Source: Marinimicrobium agarilyticum DSM 16975
GTDB lineage: Bacteria; Pseudomonadota; Gammaproteobacteria; Pseudomonadales; Cellvibrionaceae
Length of the DNA stretch: 64,000 nucleotides
Direction of reading: 5' to 3'
Assembly (NCBI RefSeq): GCF_000423345.1
Contig: NZ_AUHU01000011.1
Location: forward strand, 62,001 to 126,000
The number at the start of each line of letters is the position of its first letter. Position 1 is the first letter of the stretch. The position numbers and the translations under genes were made by a program. Below the pieces are notes generated by a model. The model saw nothing but the letters and a program-made list of their open reading frames with translations, did not search any database and was not told the DNA's origin. Positions 8,062 to 17,002 of this stretch are shown here, piece by piece.

Positions 8062-9570
8062 ATGACTCAAAAACCGCAACTCAGTTTCTGGCAGATCTGG
8101 AACATGAGCTTTGGATTCCTTGGAATCCAGTTCGGCTTTGCGCTTCAGAATGCCAATGTCAGCCGTATTTTTCAGACACTCGGTGCCCCCATTGATGACC
8201 TGGCGTTTCTTTGGTTGGCCGCGCCGATTACCGGTCTTCTGGTACAACCCATTATCGGTTACCTGAGCGACAACACCTGGAACCGGCTGGGACGCCGTCG
8301 TCCTTATTTTCTGGTGGGCGCGGTTCTGGCCAGCCTGGCGTTGTTGTATATGCCACACTCGCCCAGCCTCTGGGTTGCGGCGGGCATGTTGTGGATTCTC
8401 GATGCGTCCATCAATATTTCCATGGAACCTTTTCGTGCGTTTGTGGGCGATATGTTGCCCGATAAACAACGCACTAAAGGCTTTGCCATGCAGAGCTTCT
8501 TTATTGGCGTGGGGGCGATTGTCGCCTCCTTTATGCCATGGATCATGACCAACTGGTTGGGCGTGAGCAATACCGCCGAGGCGGGTGTCATTCCGGCGTC
8601 GGTGGTTTACTCGTTCTGGATCGGCGGCGCGGTGCTGCTACTCGCCGTGCTTTGGACCGTGTTCACTACCAAAGAGTACAGTCCCGAACAGCTTGCGGCG
8701 TTTGAGCGATTTCAGGAAACCCAGCGCCGGGAAGCGGGCCCTGAGCGGGAAAACCGAAGCGTGTCGTCCTACCTCTTATGGGGGGGTGGTTTTGTACTGG
8801 TGGCCGCACTGGTAGCGGCTTCTGTGGTCGCGTTCGAGCTTGACAAGGAAATAGTGGTGCTGGCCCTTCTGTTGGGAGGCGTGGGCCTCTTGCAGCTGAT
8901 CGCTGGATTTTTTCTCAAACAGGGCAAAACCCGTAATGGTGTGTATCAGGTCGCGCACGACCTGTTCCATATGCCGAAAACCATGGCGCAATTGGCCGTG
9001 GTGCAGTTCTTCTCGTGGTTTGCATTGTTTTCTCTGTGGATTTACGCCACCAGTGCCGTCACCAGCTTTCATTACGGCACGCTCGATACCACCTCCGAGC
9101 TTTACAACGACGGTGCCGACTGGGTTGGGGTCCTTTTTGGGGCTTATAACGGTTTCGCGGCGCTGGCGGCCATTGTGATTCCCTGGCTGGCGCGCAAAGC
9201 CGGACGCAAGGGCGCACACATGATCAACCTGTGTCTGGGCGCGGCCGGCCTGATCTCGTTTATCGTTATTCGCGACCCAGTGTGGTTGCTGGTGTCCATG
9301 GTGGGCGTTGGGTTCGCTTGGGCGTCGATCCTGTCAATGCCCTACGCGATTCTGTCTTGTTCCCTGCCAGCGCACAAAATGGGCGTTTACATGGGCATAT
9401 TCAATTTCTTTATCGTAATACCCCAGATTATTGCCGGCAGTTTACTCGGGGTTATTCTCAACGAGCTTTTTGGTGGAGAGGCGATCTATGTTCTGGTTGC
9501 GGGCGGAGCTTCCTTTCTGGTCGCGGCGGCGGCCACTCTCCTGGTTAACGACGAAGGGGCCGAAGTATGA
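8062..9570 (+). CDS. MFS/GPH-family sugar transporter (SLC45/maltose-type)
   Basis: 502 residues from the ATG at 8062; an in-frame GTG at 8053 would add three residues and is less likely. About twelve hydrophobic segments. After helix 2 it has the loop motif NRLGRRRPYF, as in sucrose/maltose carriers of the GPH-SLC45 group (RxGRRRP). Such carriers move disaccharides or short oligosaccharides with a cation across the inner membrane. Its stop overlaps the start of the lipoprotein GH13 gene (ATGA), showing translational coupling. Operators 3 and 4 lie upstream. It gives the locus its inner-membrane step; no ABC transporter is present. Confidence 0.9.
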   Translation: MTQKPQLSFWQIWNMSFGFLGIQFGFALQNANVSRIFQTLGAPIDDLAFLWLAAPITGLLVQPIIGYLSDNTWNRLGRRRPYFLVGAVLASLALLYMPHSPSLWVAAGMLWILDASINISMEPFRAFVGDMLPDKQRTKGFAMQSFFIGVGAIVASFMPWIMTNWLGVSNTAEAGVIPASVVYSFWIGGAVLLLAVLWTVFTTKEYSPEQLAAFERFQETQRREAGPERENRSVSSYLLWGGGFVLVAALVAASVVAFELDKEIVVLALLLGGVGLLQLIAGFFLKQGKTRNGVYQVAHDLFHMPKTMAQLAVVQFFSWFALFSLWIYATSAVTSFHYGTLDTTSELYNDGADWVGVLFGAYNGFAALAAIVIPWLARKAGRKGAHMINLCLGAAGLISFIVIRDPVWLLVSMVGVGFAWASILSMPYAILSCSLPAHKMGVYMGIFNFFIVIPQIIAGSLLGVILNELFGGEAIYVLVAGGASFLVAAAATLLVNDEGAEV

Positions 9571-11231
9571 ATTTAACGAATCAACGTCTTGCTATCGCGG
9601 GTAGTGCGCTATTACTGACCGCCTGTGCCTCCCAACCCGATTCGTCCACCCGGGCCCACTACTACGGTACTCAGGAGGCGTTCGCGGAGGAGGCCATTTA
9701 TTTTTTGTTGACGGACCGCTTTGTCGATGGGGACCCGAGTAACAACCATGGAAACCAGGGCGGCGAATTTCCCACCTTCGACCGTCCGATGAAAGGCCCG
9801 GATGGCAAAGAGGCCAATGTAGGGTATATGGGTGGCGATTTTAAAGGCATTCTCGACAATGCCGATTATCTCGCGGACCTGGGTGTGACGGCGTTGTGGA
9901 TTTCTCCGATTGTGGATAACCCCAATCAGGCATTCAGTGGCGGTGATCCGGTCGGCTTTGCTCAGCCGGGCGACGGTGGCAAAACCGGTTTTCACGGGTA
10001 TTGGGGTACAAACTTCTATCAGGTTGATGAGCACTGGGAGTCCCAGGGCCTCACCTTTGCGGATTTGACCCGTCGACTGCGCGAGGAGCACGATATGAAG
10101 GTTGTGCTCGATATTGTTGCGAATCACAGCTCGCCGTCCTATTCCATGCCGGAAGATCAGCCCATGTTCGGCGAGGTCTATGGTCCCAATGGAGAGCTGG
10201 TGGCGGACCATGAAAACCTGCCACCGGAGGAGTTGAACCCCAACAACCCCTTGCACGCATTCTATGAGCGTGAGAAAGACCTGGCACAACTGGGCAAGTT
10301 TGACGATGCCAATCCGCGAGTGATGGATTACGTGGTGGATGCTTACCTGCAGTGGATTGAGCAGGGCGCGGCCGCGTTTCGAATCGATACCCTGAGGCAC
10401 AAACCCCACGCGTTCTGGAAGGCGTTTACCGATCGTATTCGAGCGGAGCATCCAGACTTCTTCATGTTTGGCGAAAGCTTTGTGTTCGACGCTGAATTTC
10501 TCGGGCAGCACACATTACCCGAGCACGGCGGTGTCAGCGTGTTGGATTTCCCCGCCCAGAAGACGTTGACCAAAGTGTTTGAAAACCCCCAAAGTGATTA
10601 CGCTGAAATTCTGAGCTATCTGCACCTGGAGAACAGTCCCTACCATAACCCTTATGAACTGGTGTCCTTCTACGAAAACCACGACATTCGACGTATGGAT
10701 GGCGACACCAAGGCTTATATCAACGCCAATAACTGGTTGTTCACCGCGCGCGGTATTCCGTCAATTTACTATGGCTCGGAAATCGGGTTTATGCCGGGCA
10801 CGAAAGAACACGAAGGCAACCGCAATTTCTTTGGCGAGAGCGGGATTGCGAAGGCCCGCAACAGCGAGATTGCAAAGAACCTGAAGCAGATAGCCCATAT
10901 CCGCCAGGACTCGGTCGCTTTGCAGAAAGGGCTTCAGGCCAACCTTGAATTTGACGGGCAAACAGCGTCTTTCTTGCGGGTCTATCAGGATGACCACCAG
11001 GCCCAGACGGCACTGGTGTTGTTGAACAAGGGCGACGATGAAGCGAGCTTGACGGTCGATCGCTGGTTGAATAGCGGTGAGTGGTACGACGCTCATACCG
11101 GTGAACGCTATGACGTCGATACGTCGCTGACGCTGGGTGTGCCAGAAAATGGGGTGCGGGTGTTGTTGTTCGATGGAGTGGTGAATAACGAGGCGTTGGC
11201 GCGGCGGTTGGATAAATTGCAGGCGTTTTGA
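9567..11231 (+). CDS. GH13 alpha-amylase-family lipoprotein
   Basis: 554 residues. A type II signal peptide ends in LLTAC with C20 as the lipidated cysteine, and there is no Asp at +2, so outer-membrane anchoring is likely. GH13 barrel with FLLTDRF at 47-52; nucleophile D274 (FRIDTLRH), acid/base E303 (FMFGES) and stabiliser D373 (FYENHD). A C-terminal beta domain follows. It probably shortens starch or maltodextrin at the cell surface or periplasmic face of the outer membrane. GAAGGGG precedes the ATG, which overlaps the transporter stop. Whether it acts mainly as an amylase or a transglycosylase cannot be read from the sequence. Confidence 0.92.
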   Translation: MNLTNQRLAIAGSALLLTACASQPDSSTRAHYYGTQEAFAEEAIYFLLTDRFVDGDPSNNHGNQGGEFPTFDRPMKGPDGKEANVGYMGGDFKGILDNADYLADLGVTALWISPIVDNPNQAFSGGDPVGFAQPGDGGKTGFHGYWGTNFYQVDEHWESQGLTFADLTRRLREEHDMKVVLDIVANHSSPSYSMPEDQPMFGEVYGPNGELVADHENLPPEELNPNNPLHAFYEREKDLAQLGKFDDANPRVMDYVVDAYLQWIEQGAAAFRIDTLRHKPHAFWKAFTDRIRAEHPDFFMFGESFVFDAEFLGQHTLPEHGGVSVLDFPAQKTLTKVFENPQSDYAEILSYLHLENSPYHNPYELVSFYENHDIRRMDGDTKAYINANNWLFTARGIPSIYYGSEIGFMPGTKEHEGNRNFFGESGIAKARNSEIAKNLKQIAHIRQDSVALQKGLQANLEFDGQTASFLRVYQDDHQAQTALVLLNKGDDEASLTVDRWLNSGEWYDAHTGERYDVDTSLTLGVPENGVRVLLFDGVVNNEALARRLDKLQAF

Positions 11232-11240
11232 GAGTGGTTT

Positions 11241-11341
11241 GTTAGGTGGCGCCCCCTTCGGGGGCTTACCTAACCTACGTTTTAAGCAATGCCTGAATCA
11301 CGCGTAGGTCGGGTAAGGCCCGAAGGGCCGCCACCCGACAC
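11241..11341. repeat. REPIN-like pair of inverted palindromic repeats
   Basis: Two diverged copies of a roughly 38-bp palindromic unit lie in inverted orientation: 11241-11280 (reverse-complement copy) and 11304-11341. Both read CGTAGGT..GGGTAAG with a GC-rich hairpin core. Each folds on itself and the pair folds together, in the form of a REP doublet (REPIN). It lies between two convergent genes and may also terminate transcription in both directions. Confidence 0.7.
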
Positions 11342-11342
11342 A

Positions 11343-12377
11343 TTATTGCATGCTCGCCCCGCAGGATCCCCGCACTATCAAGTCCGTCGGTAACAGGAAG
11401 GATTCGGGCTTTTCCCCCTCAATCATTTTCAGAAGGTTGTCGACCAGAAGCTCCCCCGCCAACTTGGTATTTTGTTGCACGGTCGTTAATGGCGGATGGG
11501 TATAGGACGCCGCTGGAATATCATCAAAACCCACCACGGCCACATCCGCAGGAACCGTCATCCCCGCCGCTTCAAGCCCCTGAATGGCGCCAATCGCGAT
11601 CAGGTCGCTGGCCCCGAACACCGCATCAAACTTCGCGCCCCGCGCCAGTAAGGTCTCTATTCCGGCGCGGCCTTCAAATTCCGACGTCTCGGCCGGAACC
11701 TGCAGCGCCGGGTCTGCATCAATACCAAACTCCTCCAGCGCCCGTGCATAACCCTCATACCGACGCTTGAATTCGGGGGCGTGTTCACTTGCCTCTCCAA
11801 TAAACGCGATACGTCGGCGCCCCAAACGCAGAAGGTGACGGGTCGCTTTGTAGGCGCCATTGTAATTGTCGCAACCGATGGACATGCCCGGCTGGCCGGG
11901 CAGTACGGGGCCGAAGGTAATGTAGTGCGCGCCCACGGTGTTCAGGTGAATCAGTTTTTCCACGTAGGTGACGTAGTCGCCATAGCCGAGAAAAATAATG
12001 CCATCGGCGCGGTGCGCATCCTCAAAATCTGCATGCCAATCGTCACTCATCTGCTGGAAGGACACCAGCAGGTCAAACTGCCGGTTGGCGCAGGCCCGGG
12101 TAATGCTGCCCAGCATGGACAGGAAGAAGGGGTTGATCATCGAGTCCCCTATACCCTGATCCTCACACAGCAACAAAGCGATGGTGCGGGTCTGCTTGGA
12201 GCGGAGATTGCGCGCGTTTTTATCGACTTTGTACTTCAGTTCACGGGCAATGGCCTGAATGCGTTTGCGGGTGGCTTCATTTACCAGAGGACTGTCGCGC
12301 AGGGCGCGCGAGACCGTGGATTGGGACACCCCCGCCCGGTAGGCGATATCAAAGGAGGTGGGTTTTTCGTCTTTCAT
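11343..12377 (-). CDS. LacI-family repressor, probable maltodextrin locus regulator
   Basis: 344 residues. An N-terminal helix-turn-helix covers residues about 6-27 (FDIAYRAGVSQSTVSRAL), followed by the LacI hinge (KYKVDKNARNLRS) and a periplasmic-binding-protein-like effector domain with AVVGFDDIPAASYTHPPLTTV near the C-terminus. Family members bind CG-centred palindromes and are released by a sugar. It is convergent with the transporter-amylase operon and is the only LacI gene in the window, making it the natural reader of the four TGAATACGTATGCA-type sites. Effector identity is inferred. No copy of the operator was seen before its own start. Confidence 0.92.
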   Translation of the reverse strand: MKDEKPTSFDIAYRAGVSQSTVSRALRDSPLVNEATRKRIQAIARELKYKVDKNARNLRSKQTRTIALLLCEDQGIGDSMINPFFLSMLGSITRACANRQFDLLVSFQQMSDDWHADFEDAHRADGIIFLGYGDYVTYVEKLIHLNTVGAHYITFGPVLPGQPGMSIGCDNYNGAYKATRHLLRLGRRRIAFIGEASEHAPEFKRRYEGYARALEEFGIDADPALQVPAETSEFEGRAGIETLLARGAKFDAVFGASDLIAIGAIQGLEAAGMTVPADVAVVGFDDIPAASYTHPPLTTVQQNTKLAGELLVDNLLKMIEGEKPESFLLPTDLIVRGSCGASMQ

Positions 12378-12513
12378 ACACCGACAATCCCCGGCCGAAT
12401 CAGCCGACCGCTGTTGTTGTTATAGGAGGTGCCCTAACGCGTCACGCGTGGGATGGTCAGAATATAGCACAGTGCCGGCGGTGGGCGCACGTGACGCTTG
12501 GCTCGACGCCACG

Positions 12514-12541
12514 ACGGCCGCCCGGTGAGCCGGACGGCCGT
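12514..12541. terminator. Possible hairpin between lacI-type and spy-like genes
   Basis: ACGGCCG and CGGCCGT arms enclose a smaller CCGG pair. There is no T-run, so it is only a weak terminator candidate for the spy-like gene ending at 12567. Confidence 0.4.
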
Positions 12542-12566
12542 GTCATCAGGTGTTGCCGCGGTGGGT

Positions 12567-13001
12567 TTACTCTTTGTCGCCCTCAGAGGTCTCGGCGAAC
12601 GGGTCGCGTTGCTCGTGGTGGTGTTTCCTCATGCCGCGATGATGGCGCGGCTGGTGCGCGTCCAGATAGGTGATGAACGCACTGGTCTGAGCTTCGGTCA
12701 TAACGGCGTTCAGCCGGTCCGCCAGCTCTGCACGATGTTGTTCGCGTAGAGCCTGCATTTGCTCTCGGCTGGGGCGCCCCTCGCCGCTTTGCCGGCGGGC
12801 CTGCATGTCAGTGCGACGTTCTTCCATCAGTGTTTTCAGTACATCCAGCGTCTGAGTCCGCTGTTCATCGGTCAGCGCCATCTGGGTGAAGATGTAGTCC
12901 AGGCGTTGCCCCCGGTGTTCACCGGTACTGTCTCCGGCCCAGGCCGGAGAGGTCATCAGTGCGCTCAGCAGCGCGGCGGTCAGCAGTCGGGATCTGATCA
13001 T
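12567..13001 (-). CDS. Spy/CpxP-like periplasmic protein
   Basis: 144 residues. Cleavable signal peptide (MIRSRLLTAALLSALMTSPAWA), then a helical, Arg/Gln/Glu-rich body with an LTxxQ motif (LTDEQ near residue 43) and a degenerate second copy (MTEAQ near 101). This is the layout of Spy/CpxP chaperone-like stress proteins. A His-rich C-terminus (HHRGMRKHHHE) may bind metal. It directly follows BaeSR-like genes on the same strand, 98 bp after the regulator stop. In Escherichia coli spy is a BaeR target, so regulation by the adjacent system is likely though no operator was identified. Confidence 0.8.
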   Translation of the reverse strand: MIRSRLLTAALLSALMTSPAWAGDSTGEHRGQRLDYIFTQMALTDEQRTQTLDVLKTLMEERRTDMQARRQSGEGRPSREQMQALREQHRAELADRLNAVMTEAQTSAFITYLDAHQPRHHRGMRKHHHEQRDPFAETSEGDKE

Positions 13002-13099
13002 GGTGTGTATCCTCTTGGTTCACAGTCGAGGGGCGTTTGCCCTTCGTCACTGTTGATCATGCGCCCCAAAATCGCAGGAAATGGGGAGGCAATGAGGAT

Positions 13100-13756
13100 T
13101 TATTCATACTTGTAGCCCGCCCCGTACACGGAGCGGACAAACTCTTTTTCGGGCGCCAGCTCATGTAGCTTTCGGCGCAAGTTCTTGATGTGGCTGTCGA
13201 TGGTGCGGTCGCTGACCAGGCGCCGATCGGGGTAAATGTCATCCATCAGCCGGTCCCGGGAGAAGATGTGACCGGGTCGATCCATCAGGGTGTCCAACAG
13301 CCGCATTTCCACCGCTGTCAGCTCAACACTAGCTTCCCCCAGAGAGACCCGGTTGCCCTGTCGCTGCAGCTCCTCCGCCGCTGCCACCGCAGGGGGTGCG
13401 GCCCGCCTGAGCACCGCTTTAACCCGGGCCACCACTTCGCGGGGGCTATAGGGCTTGCAGATGTAGTCGTCCGCCCCGAGCTCCAGCCCCACCAGACGGT
13501 CGACCTCCTCCACTCTGGCTGTGGTCATGATGATGGGTACCCCGGAGCGCTGGCGTAGCTGCCGACAAAGGGTCAGTCCATCCACGCCGGGGAGCATCAG
13601 GTCGAGCAGCACCAGGTCGGGCTTGTGTTGTTCCAGCCACTGTTCGGCTTCGTCGCCCCGATGGCAAATGTGGGTCTCATACCCTTCGCGCACAAGGTAC
13701 TGTTGCAGGACCGTGGCGAGTTTGATTTCGTCCTCGACCACCAGGATACGGGTCAT
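13100..13756 (-). CDS. baeR: OmpR-family response regulator, BaeR-like
   Basis: 218 residues. Receiver domain with acidic pocket E8/D9, phosphoacceptor D52 (VLLDLMLPG), conserved T in TTAR and K in YICKPYSP. The C-terminal winged helix ends SVYGAGYKYE. The stretches DGLTLCR, GADDYICKPYSPREVVARVK and DRTIDSHIKNLRRKL are very close to E. coli BaeR, the envelope-stress regulator of spy and drug exporters. Its ATG overlaps the kinase stop (ATGA). The neighbouring spy-like gene strengthens the assignment. Confidence 0.88.
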   Translation of the reverse strand: MTRILVVEDEIKLATVLQQYLVREGYETHICHRGDEAEQWLEQHKPDLVLLDLMLPGVDGLTLCRQLRQRSGVPIIMTTARVEEVDRLVGLELGADDYICKPYSPREVVARVKAVLRRAAPPAVAAAEELQRQGNRVSLGEASVELTAVEMRLLDTLMDRPGHIFSRDRLMDDIYPDRRLVSDRTIDSHIKNLRRKLHELAPEKEFVRSVYGAGYKYE

Positions 13757-15180
13757 TGGCTATTCTCCGGTGAGGGGCAAGCGGGCGTGGATGGCTCAGA
13801 GAACAGCGTCACCGTGATCGTCAAACCGCCCAGCACTGAGGCACTGGCTTCAATCGTCCCCCCGTGGGCTTCCACCACATTGCGGGCAATGGCCAGCCCC
13901 AGACCGGAGCCACCGGTGGCGCGGCTGCGGGAGTGCTCGCCGCGGTACAGGCGGTCAAACAGGCGGGGCAGGTCTTCCTCGGGCACACCGGGTGCAGAGT
14001 CGGACCAGCGAAGACAGACTCCCGGGGATGCCTGAGCCAGTTCCACCCTGAGCAACCCCGGTGCCGTCTCTGAGCCGGCGGTGTAGTGCAAACTGTTCTG
14101 CATCAGGTTGGTCAGTAACTGGGTCAGTCTTTTGGCGTCGCCCTCCACCCATAAAGACGTGGACGGACGTTCCCAGTCGAGCGTCAGGTGGGCCTGGCGC
14201 AAGCTGGAGCGACTTTGCTGACAGACCATGTCGATCAGCTCACCCAGATCCACCGGCGCCATCTGATAGCTGAGCGCTCCGGCATCGGACAGCGACAGTT
14301 CGTGTAAATCGTCAATCAGGTCTCCCAGGCGACGAATCTCCTGGTGAAGCGATGCCAGCGTGGCCGGGCCGGGTTCGGTAATCCCGTCCTGTAACGCCTC
14401 CAACTCTGCCTGAAGTACCGCCACGGGGGTGCGCAGCTCGTGGGAAATATCGGCGATCCAGCGCTGCCGGGCGTCCAGGTTCATCTTGAGCCGCTGCCCC
14501 AACCGGTTGAAGTCGTGGGCCAGGTCGCTGAGCTCGTCCGAGCCGCGACGGGGCAGGCGCAGATCGAAGTGACCATCGGCCAGCTCCCGGGTCGCGTTGC
14601 GAAGCCGGGCGATGGGTTTGACCAGTGCGTGGGCGAAGGGAATGGCGATCAGGCCGCTCAATAGCAGAGCGATGGCCGCAATCCAGAGGAAGTGCCGGCG
14701 CTGCTCAAGGGCAAAGACCTGGTCGAATTCCTCGGTCAGGCGCAAGTTGGCGGGCAACCCGAGGGCGCCCACTTTTTCGCCGCTGACCTCAATGGGCAGC
14801 CAGGTGGTGCGACTGTCGGGCCGTGGACGGCCCCAAAGCAGTTCGCCCCGGGCGTCCTGGAGTTGGAAAATGGGGAAGGGCCGGCGTGAATCGCGGCGCG
14901 GGGGGTGGTGATCCCGGCCGTGGCGCGGTGAGAGAAAGCGTTCATTCAGCTCCTGCCACCGCTCCGGCCGGTTGTTGACCCACTGCCAGCCTCCCTGGCG
15001 CTGATATTCGTCCGCCAGGGCGTCGAGCAATGGCGCCAGGCGCCGGGATTGGACCTGGCTCAAGTAGGCATCGAAGCTGGTATTGAAAGCCCGGTTGTTG
15101 GCATACAGCATGGCGCCCGCCAACAGCCCATTGGCCAGCAAAATAACAAAAAAGACTTTGTAGCGAAGTGACAGGCGCAT
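13753..15180 (-). CDS. baeS: Sensor histidine kinase, BaeS-like
   Basis: 475 residues from the ATG at 15180 (MRLSLRYK). Longer in-frame starts exist upstream but add non-hydrophobic sequence before the first membrane helix. TM1 is at about 8-27, a periplasmic sensor runs to about 163, TM2 is at 165-183, then HAMP, HisKA with phosphorylated H247 (ISHELRTP) and a HATPase domain with GSGLGLAIARN. Length matches E. coli BaeS (467). It senses envelope damage in the family prototype. It is operonic with baeR and divergent from the chemoreceptor gene. Confidence 0.86.
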   Translation of the reverse strand: MRLSLRYKVFFVILLANGLLAGAMLYANNRAFNTSFDAYLSQVQSRRLAPLLDALADEYQRQGGWQWVNNRPERWQELNERFLSPRHGRDHHPPRRDSRRPFPIFQLQDARGELLWGRPRPDSRTTWLPIEVSGEKVGALGLPANLRLTEEFDQVFALEQRRHFLWIAAIALLLSGLIAIPFAHALVKPIARLRNATRELADGHFDLRLPRRGSDELSDLAHDFNRLGQRLKMNLDARQRWIADISHELRTPVAVLQAELEALQDGITEPGPATLASLHQEIRRLGDLIDDLHELSLSDAGALSYQMAPVDLGELIDMVCQQSRSSLRQAHLTLDWERPSTSLWVEGDAKRLTQLLTNLMQNSLHYTAGSETAPGLLRVELAQASPGVCLRWSDSAPGVPEEDLPRLFDRLYRGEHSRSRATGGSGLGLAIARNVVEAHGGTIEASASVLGGLTITVTLFSEPSTPACPSPENSQ

Positions 15181-15349
15181 TAAGAGAGCACACTTTTTCC
15201 CGCGAAAGGCCCACCTTAACCCAGCTTTATGCAGAGAGTGTGGAATTTGAGTGACCTTATGTTGATCCATGCGACAGGCGTGCCCGTATATTGTCGGAAA
15301 TTTTGACAACTTGGCCGTCGGCTGAGGCATTCACTTGTGGGGAGATCCT

Positions 15350-17002
15350 GTGAACTCGAACTCTTTGACACTGGCTCAGCGGCTGGGAATCGGTTTTGGT
15401 GTGATTGTGCTACTTCTGGTAGTGGTGACGTTATTAGGAGTGCATCGAGTGGGCGTGATGGATCGAACCCTCACATCAGTCAACGAGGGTGCCACGGAGA
15501 AGCAGCGGTTCGCGATCAACTTTCGCGGCAGTGTGCACGACCGGGCGATCGCCATTCGCGATGCGGTGCTGGTGACCCGCCCGCAAGCCCTGGAACGCCA
15601 CCTGGCGGATGTCGAGGAACTGGCTGCCTTCTATCAGGAGGCGGCGCGGGGGATGGACCGCTTGTTCAACGAGCGCGGCGCGACTGAAGAGGAACGCCGT
15701 CTGCTAGAGCGTATTCAATCCATTGAGCAGACCACCCTCACACTCACGGCCGAGTTGATCGCGCAGCTGTATGCCGGGGAGCGAGAGCTCGCCCGGCGCT
15801 TTCTGCTGGAGGACGTGTCCGCGGCCTATACCGACTGGCTCGCGAGCATCAATGCCTTCATCGACCACAAAGAAGCGGTCATACAGGGCGACGTCTCGCA
15901 GGTACAGGAGATCGCGGGGACCTTCGGGCAGACCATGGTGGTGTTTGTCCTTCTGGCGACGGCCGCCAGCGTACTGATTGCCTGGTTGATCATCCGCCAC
16001 ATAAAATCCGTGCTTGGCGCTGAGCCCGCGGCGCTGTCGGAGGCGATTGAAGCCTTCGCCGCCGGCCGACTGGATGTGGTTGAAACCAGTCGCTATCCCA
16101 ACAGCGTCATGGCCAACATCAACAGCACGCTCAAGCGTCTCGCCGCGTTGATCGCGGATGTCACCGAAGCGGCGCAAACGCTCAGCCGCGCCTCGGAGGA
16201 GCTCACCCAGACCTCGAATGACAACAGCGCTCAAGTACGGTTGCAATCGTCCGAAACGGACCAGATGGCCGCCGCTATTCACCAACTGAGCGCTTCGGTG
16301 GTGCAGATTTCCCGCAGTGCCTCCACTGCCTCTGAGGCCACTCAAAGCGCAGAGAAAGAAGTGGCTAAGGGGGATCAGACAGTCAAAGAAACGGCCGAAG
16401 CCATCGAGCAGTTGGCCCAGAGACTGGAGCAGGCCACCGAGCAAGTGATGGCGGTGTCGGCTCAAAGCGGTGAGATTGAAAGCATTATTGAAGTGATCAA
16501 CGGCGTCGCCGAGCAAACCAACCTGCTAGCGCTCAATGCGGCTATTGAAGCGGCCCGCGCGGGGGAGCACGGCCGGGGCTTTGCGGTGGTGGCGGACGAG
16601 GTCCGTTCGCTTGCCACGCGCACGCAAGAGTCCACCCGTGAAATTCGCGAAATGATAGGCCGCTTGCAGGAGGGCGCCGGAAGCGCCGAACAGATGATGG
16701 AAAGCAGCCGGGATCTGGCGCAGTCGACCGTGCGCCAGACCCTGGCCTCAAAGGAAGCGCTGGCCGGTATTCGCAAAGAAGTACTGGCCATCACGGACAT
16801 GAATGCCCAGGTGGCGAGCGCCGCCGAGGAGCAAAGCCAGGTGGCCGAGGGGGTGAATCAGAGTATCCACCAGATCAATACCGCAACGCTGGCCTCTTCC
16901 GCCGCGGCCGACCAGGTCTCCGGCTCAAGCCGGGACCTGTCGGTGGTGGCCGATCAACTGTTTCAGCGGGTCAGCTACTTCAGCGCCAAATCTTTACCGT
17001 GA
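15350..17002 (+). CDS. Methyl-accepting chemotaxis protein
   Basis: 550 residues from a GTG at 15350, chosen because GGGGAG stands five bases upstream. TM1 at about 11-33, a helical periplasmic sensor of the four-helix-bundle type to about 185, TM2 at about 188-210, a HAMP region, then a long cytoplasmic coiled coil. The signalling tip [20 protein letters not shown] is a near-consensus MCP core that binds CheA/CheW. The ligand cannot be deduced. No che genes are nearby, so this is an isolated receptor. Its stop overlaps the convergent cusA-like stop by 9 bp. Confidence 0.93.
   Translation: MNSNSLTLAQRLGIGFGVIVLLLVVVTLLGVHRVGVMDRTLTSVNEGATEKQRFAINFRGSVHDRAIAIRDAVLVTRPQALERHLADVEELAAFYQEAARGMDRLFNERGATEEERRLLERIQSIEQTTLTLTAELIAQLYAGERELARRFLLEDVSAAYTDWLASINAFIDHKEAVIQGDVSQVQEIAGTFGQTMVVFVLLATAASVLIAWLIIRHIKSVLGAEPAALSEAIEAFAAGRLDVVETSRYPNSVMANINSTLKRLAALIADVTEAAQTLSRASEELTQTSNDNSAQVRLQSSETDQMAAAIHQLSASVVQISRSASTASEATQSAEKEVAKGDQTVKETAEAIEQLAQRLEQATEQVMAVSAQSGEIESIIEVINGVAEQTNLLALNAAIEAARAGEHGRGFAVVADEVRSLATRTQESTREIREMIGRLQEGAGSAEQMMESSRDLAQSTVRQTLASKEALAGIRKEVLAITDMNAQVASAAEEQSQVAEGVNQSIHQINTATLASSAAADQVSGSSRDLSVVADQLFQRVSYFSAKSLP

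Noticed and set aside
15180-15330. Longer start for the BaeS-like kinase
   Set aside because: The additional 50 residues precede the first membrane helix, lack similarity to the family and overlap the divergent promoter.
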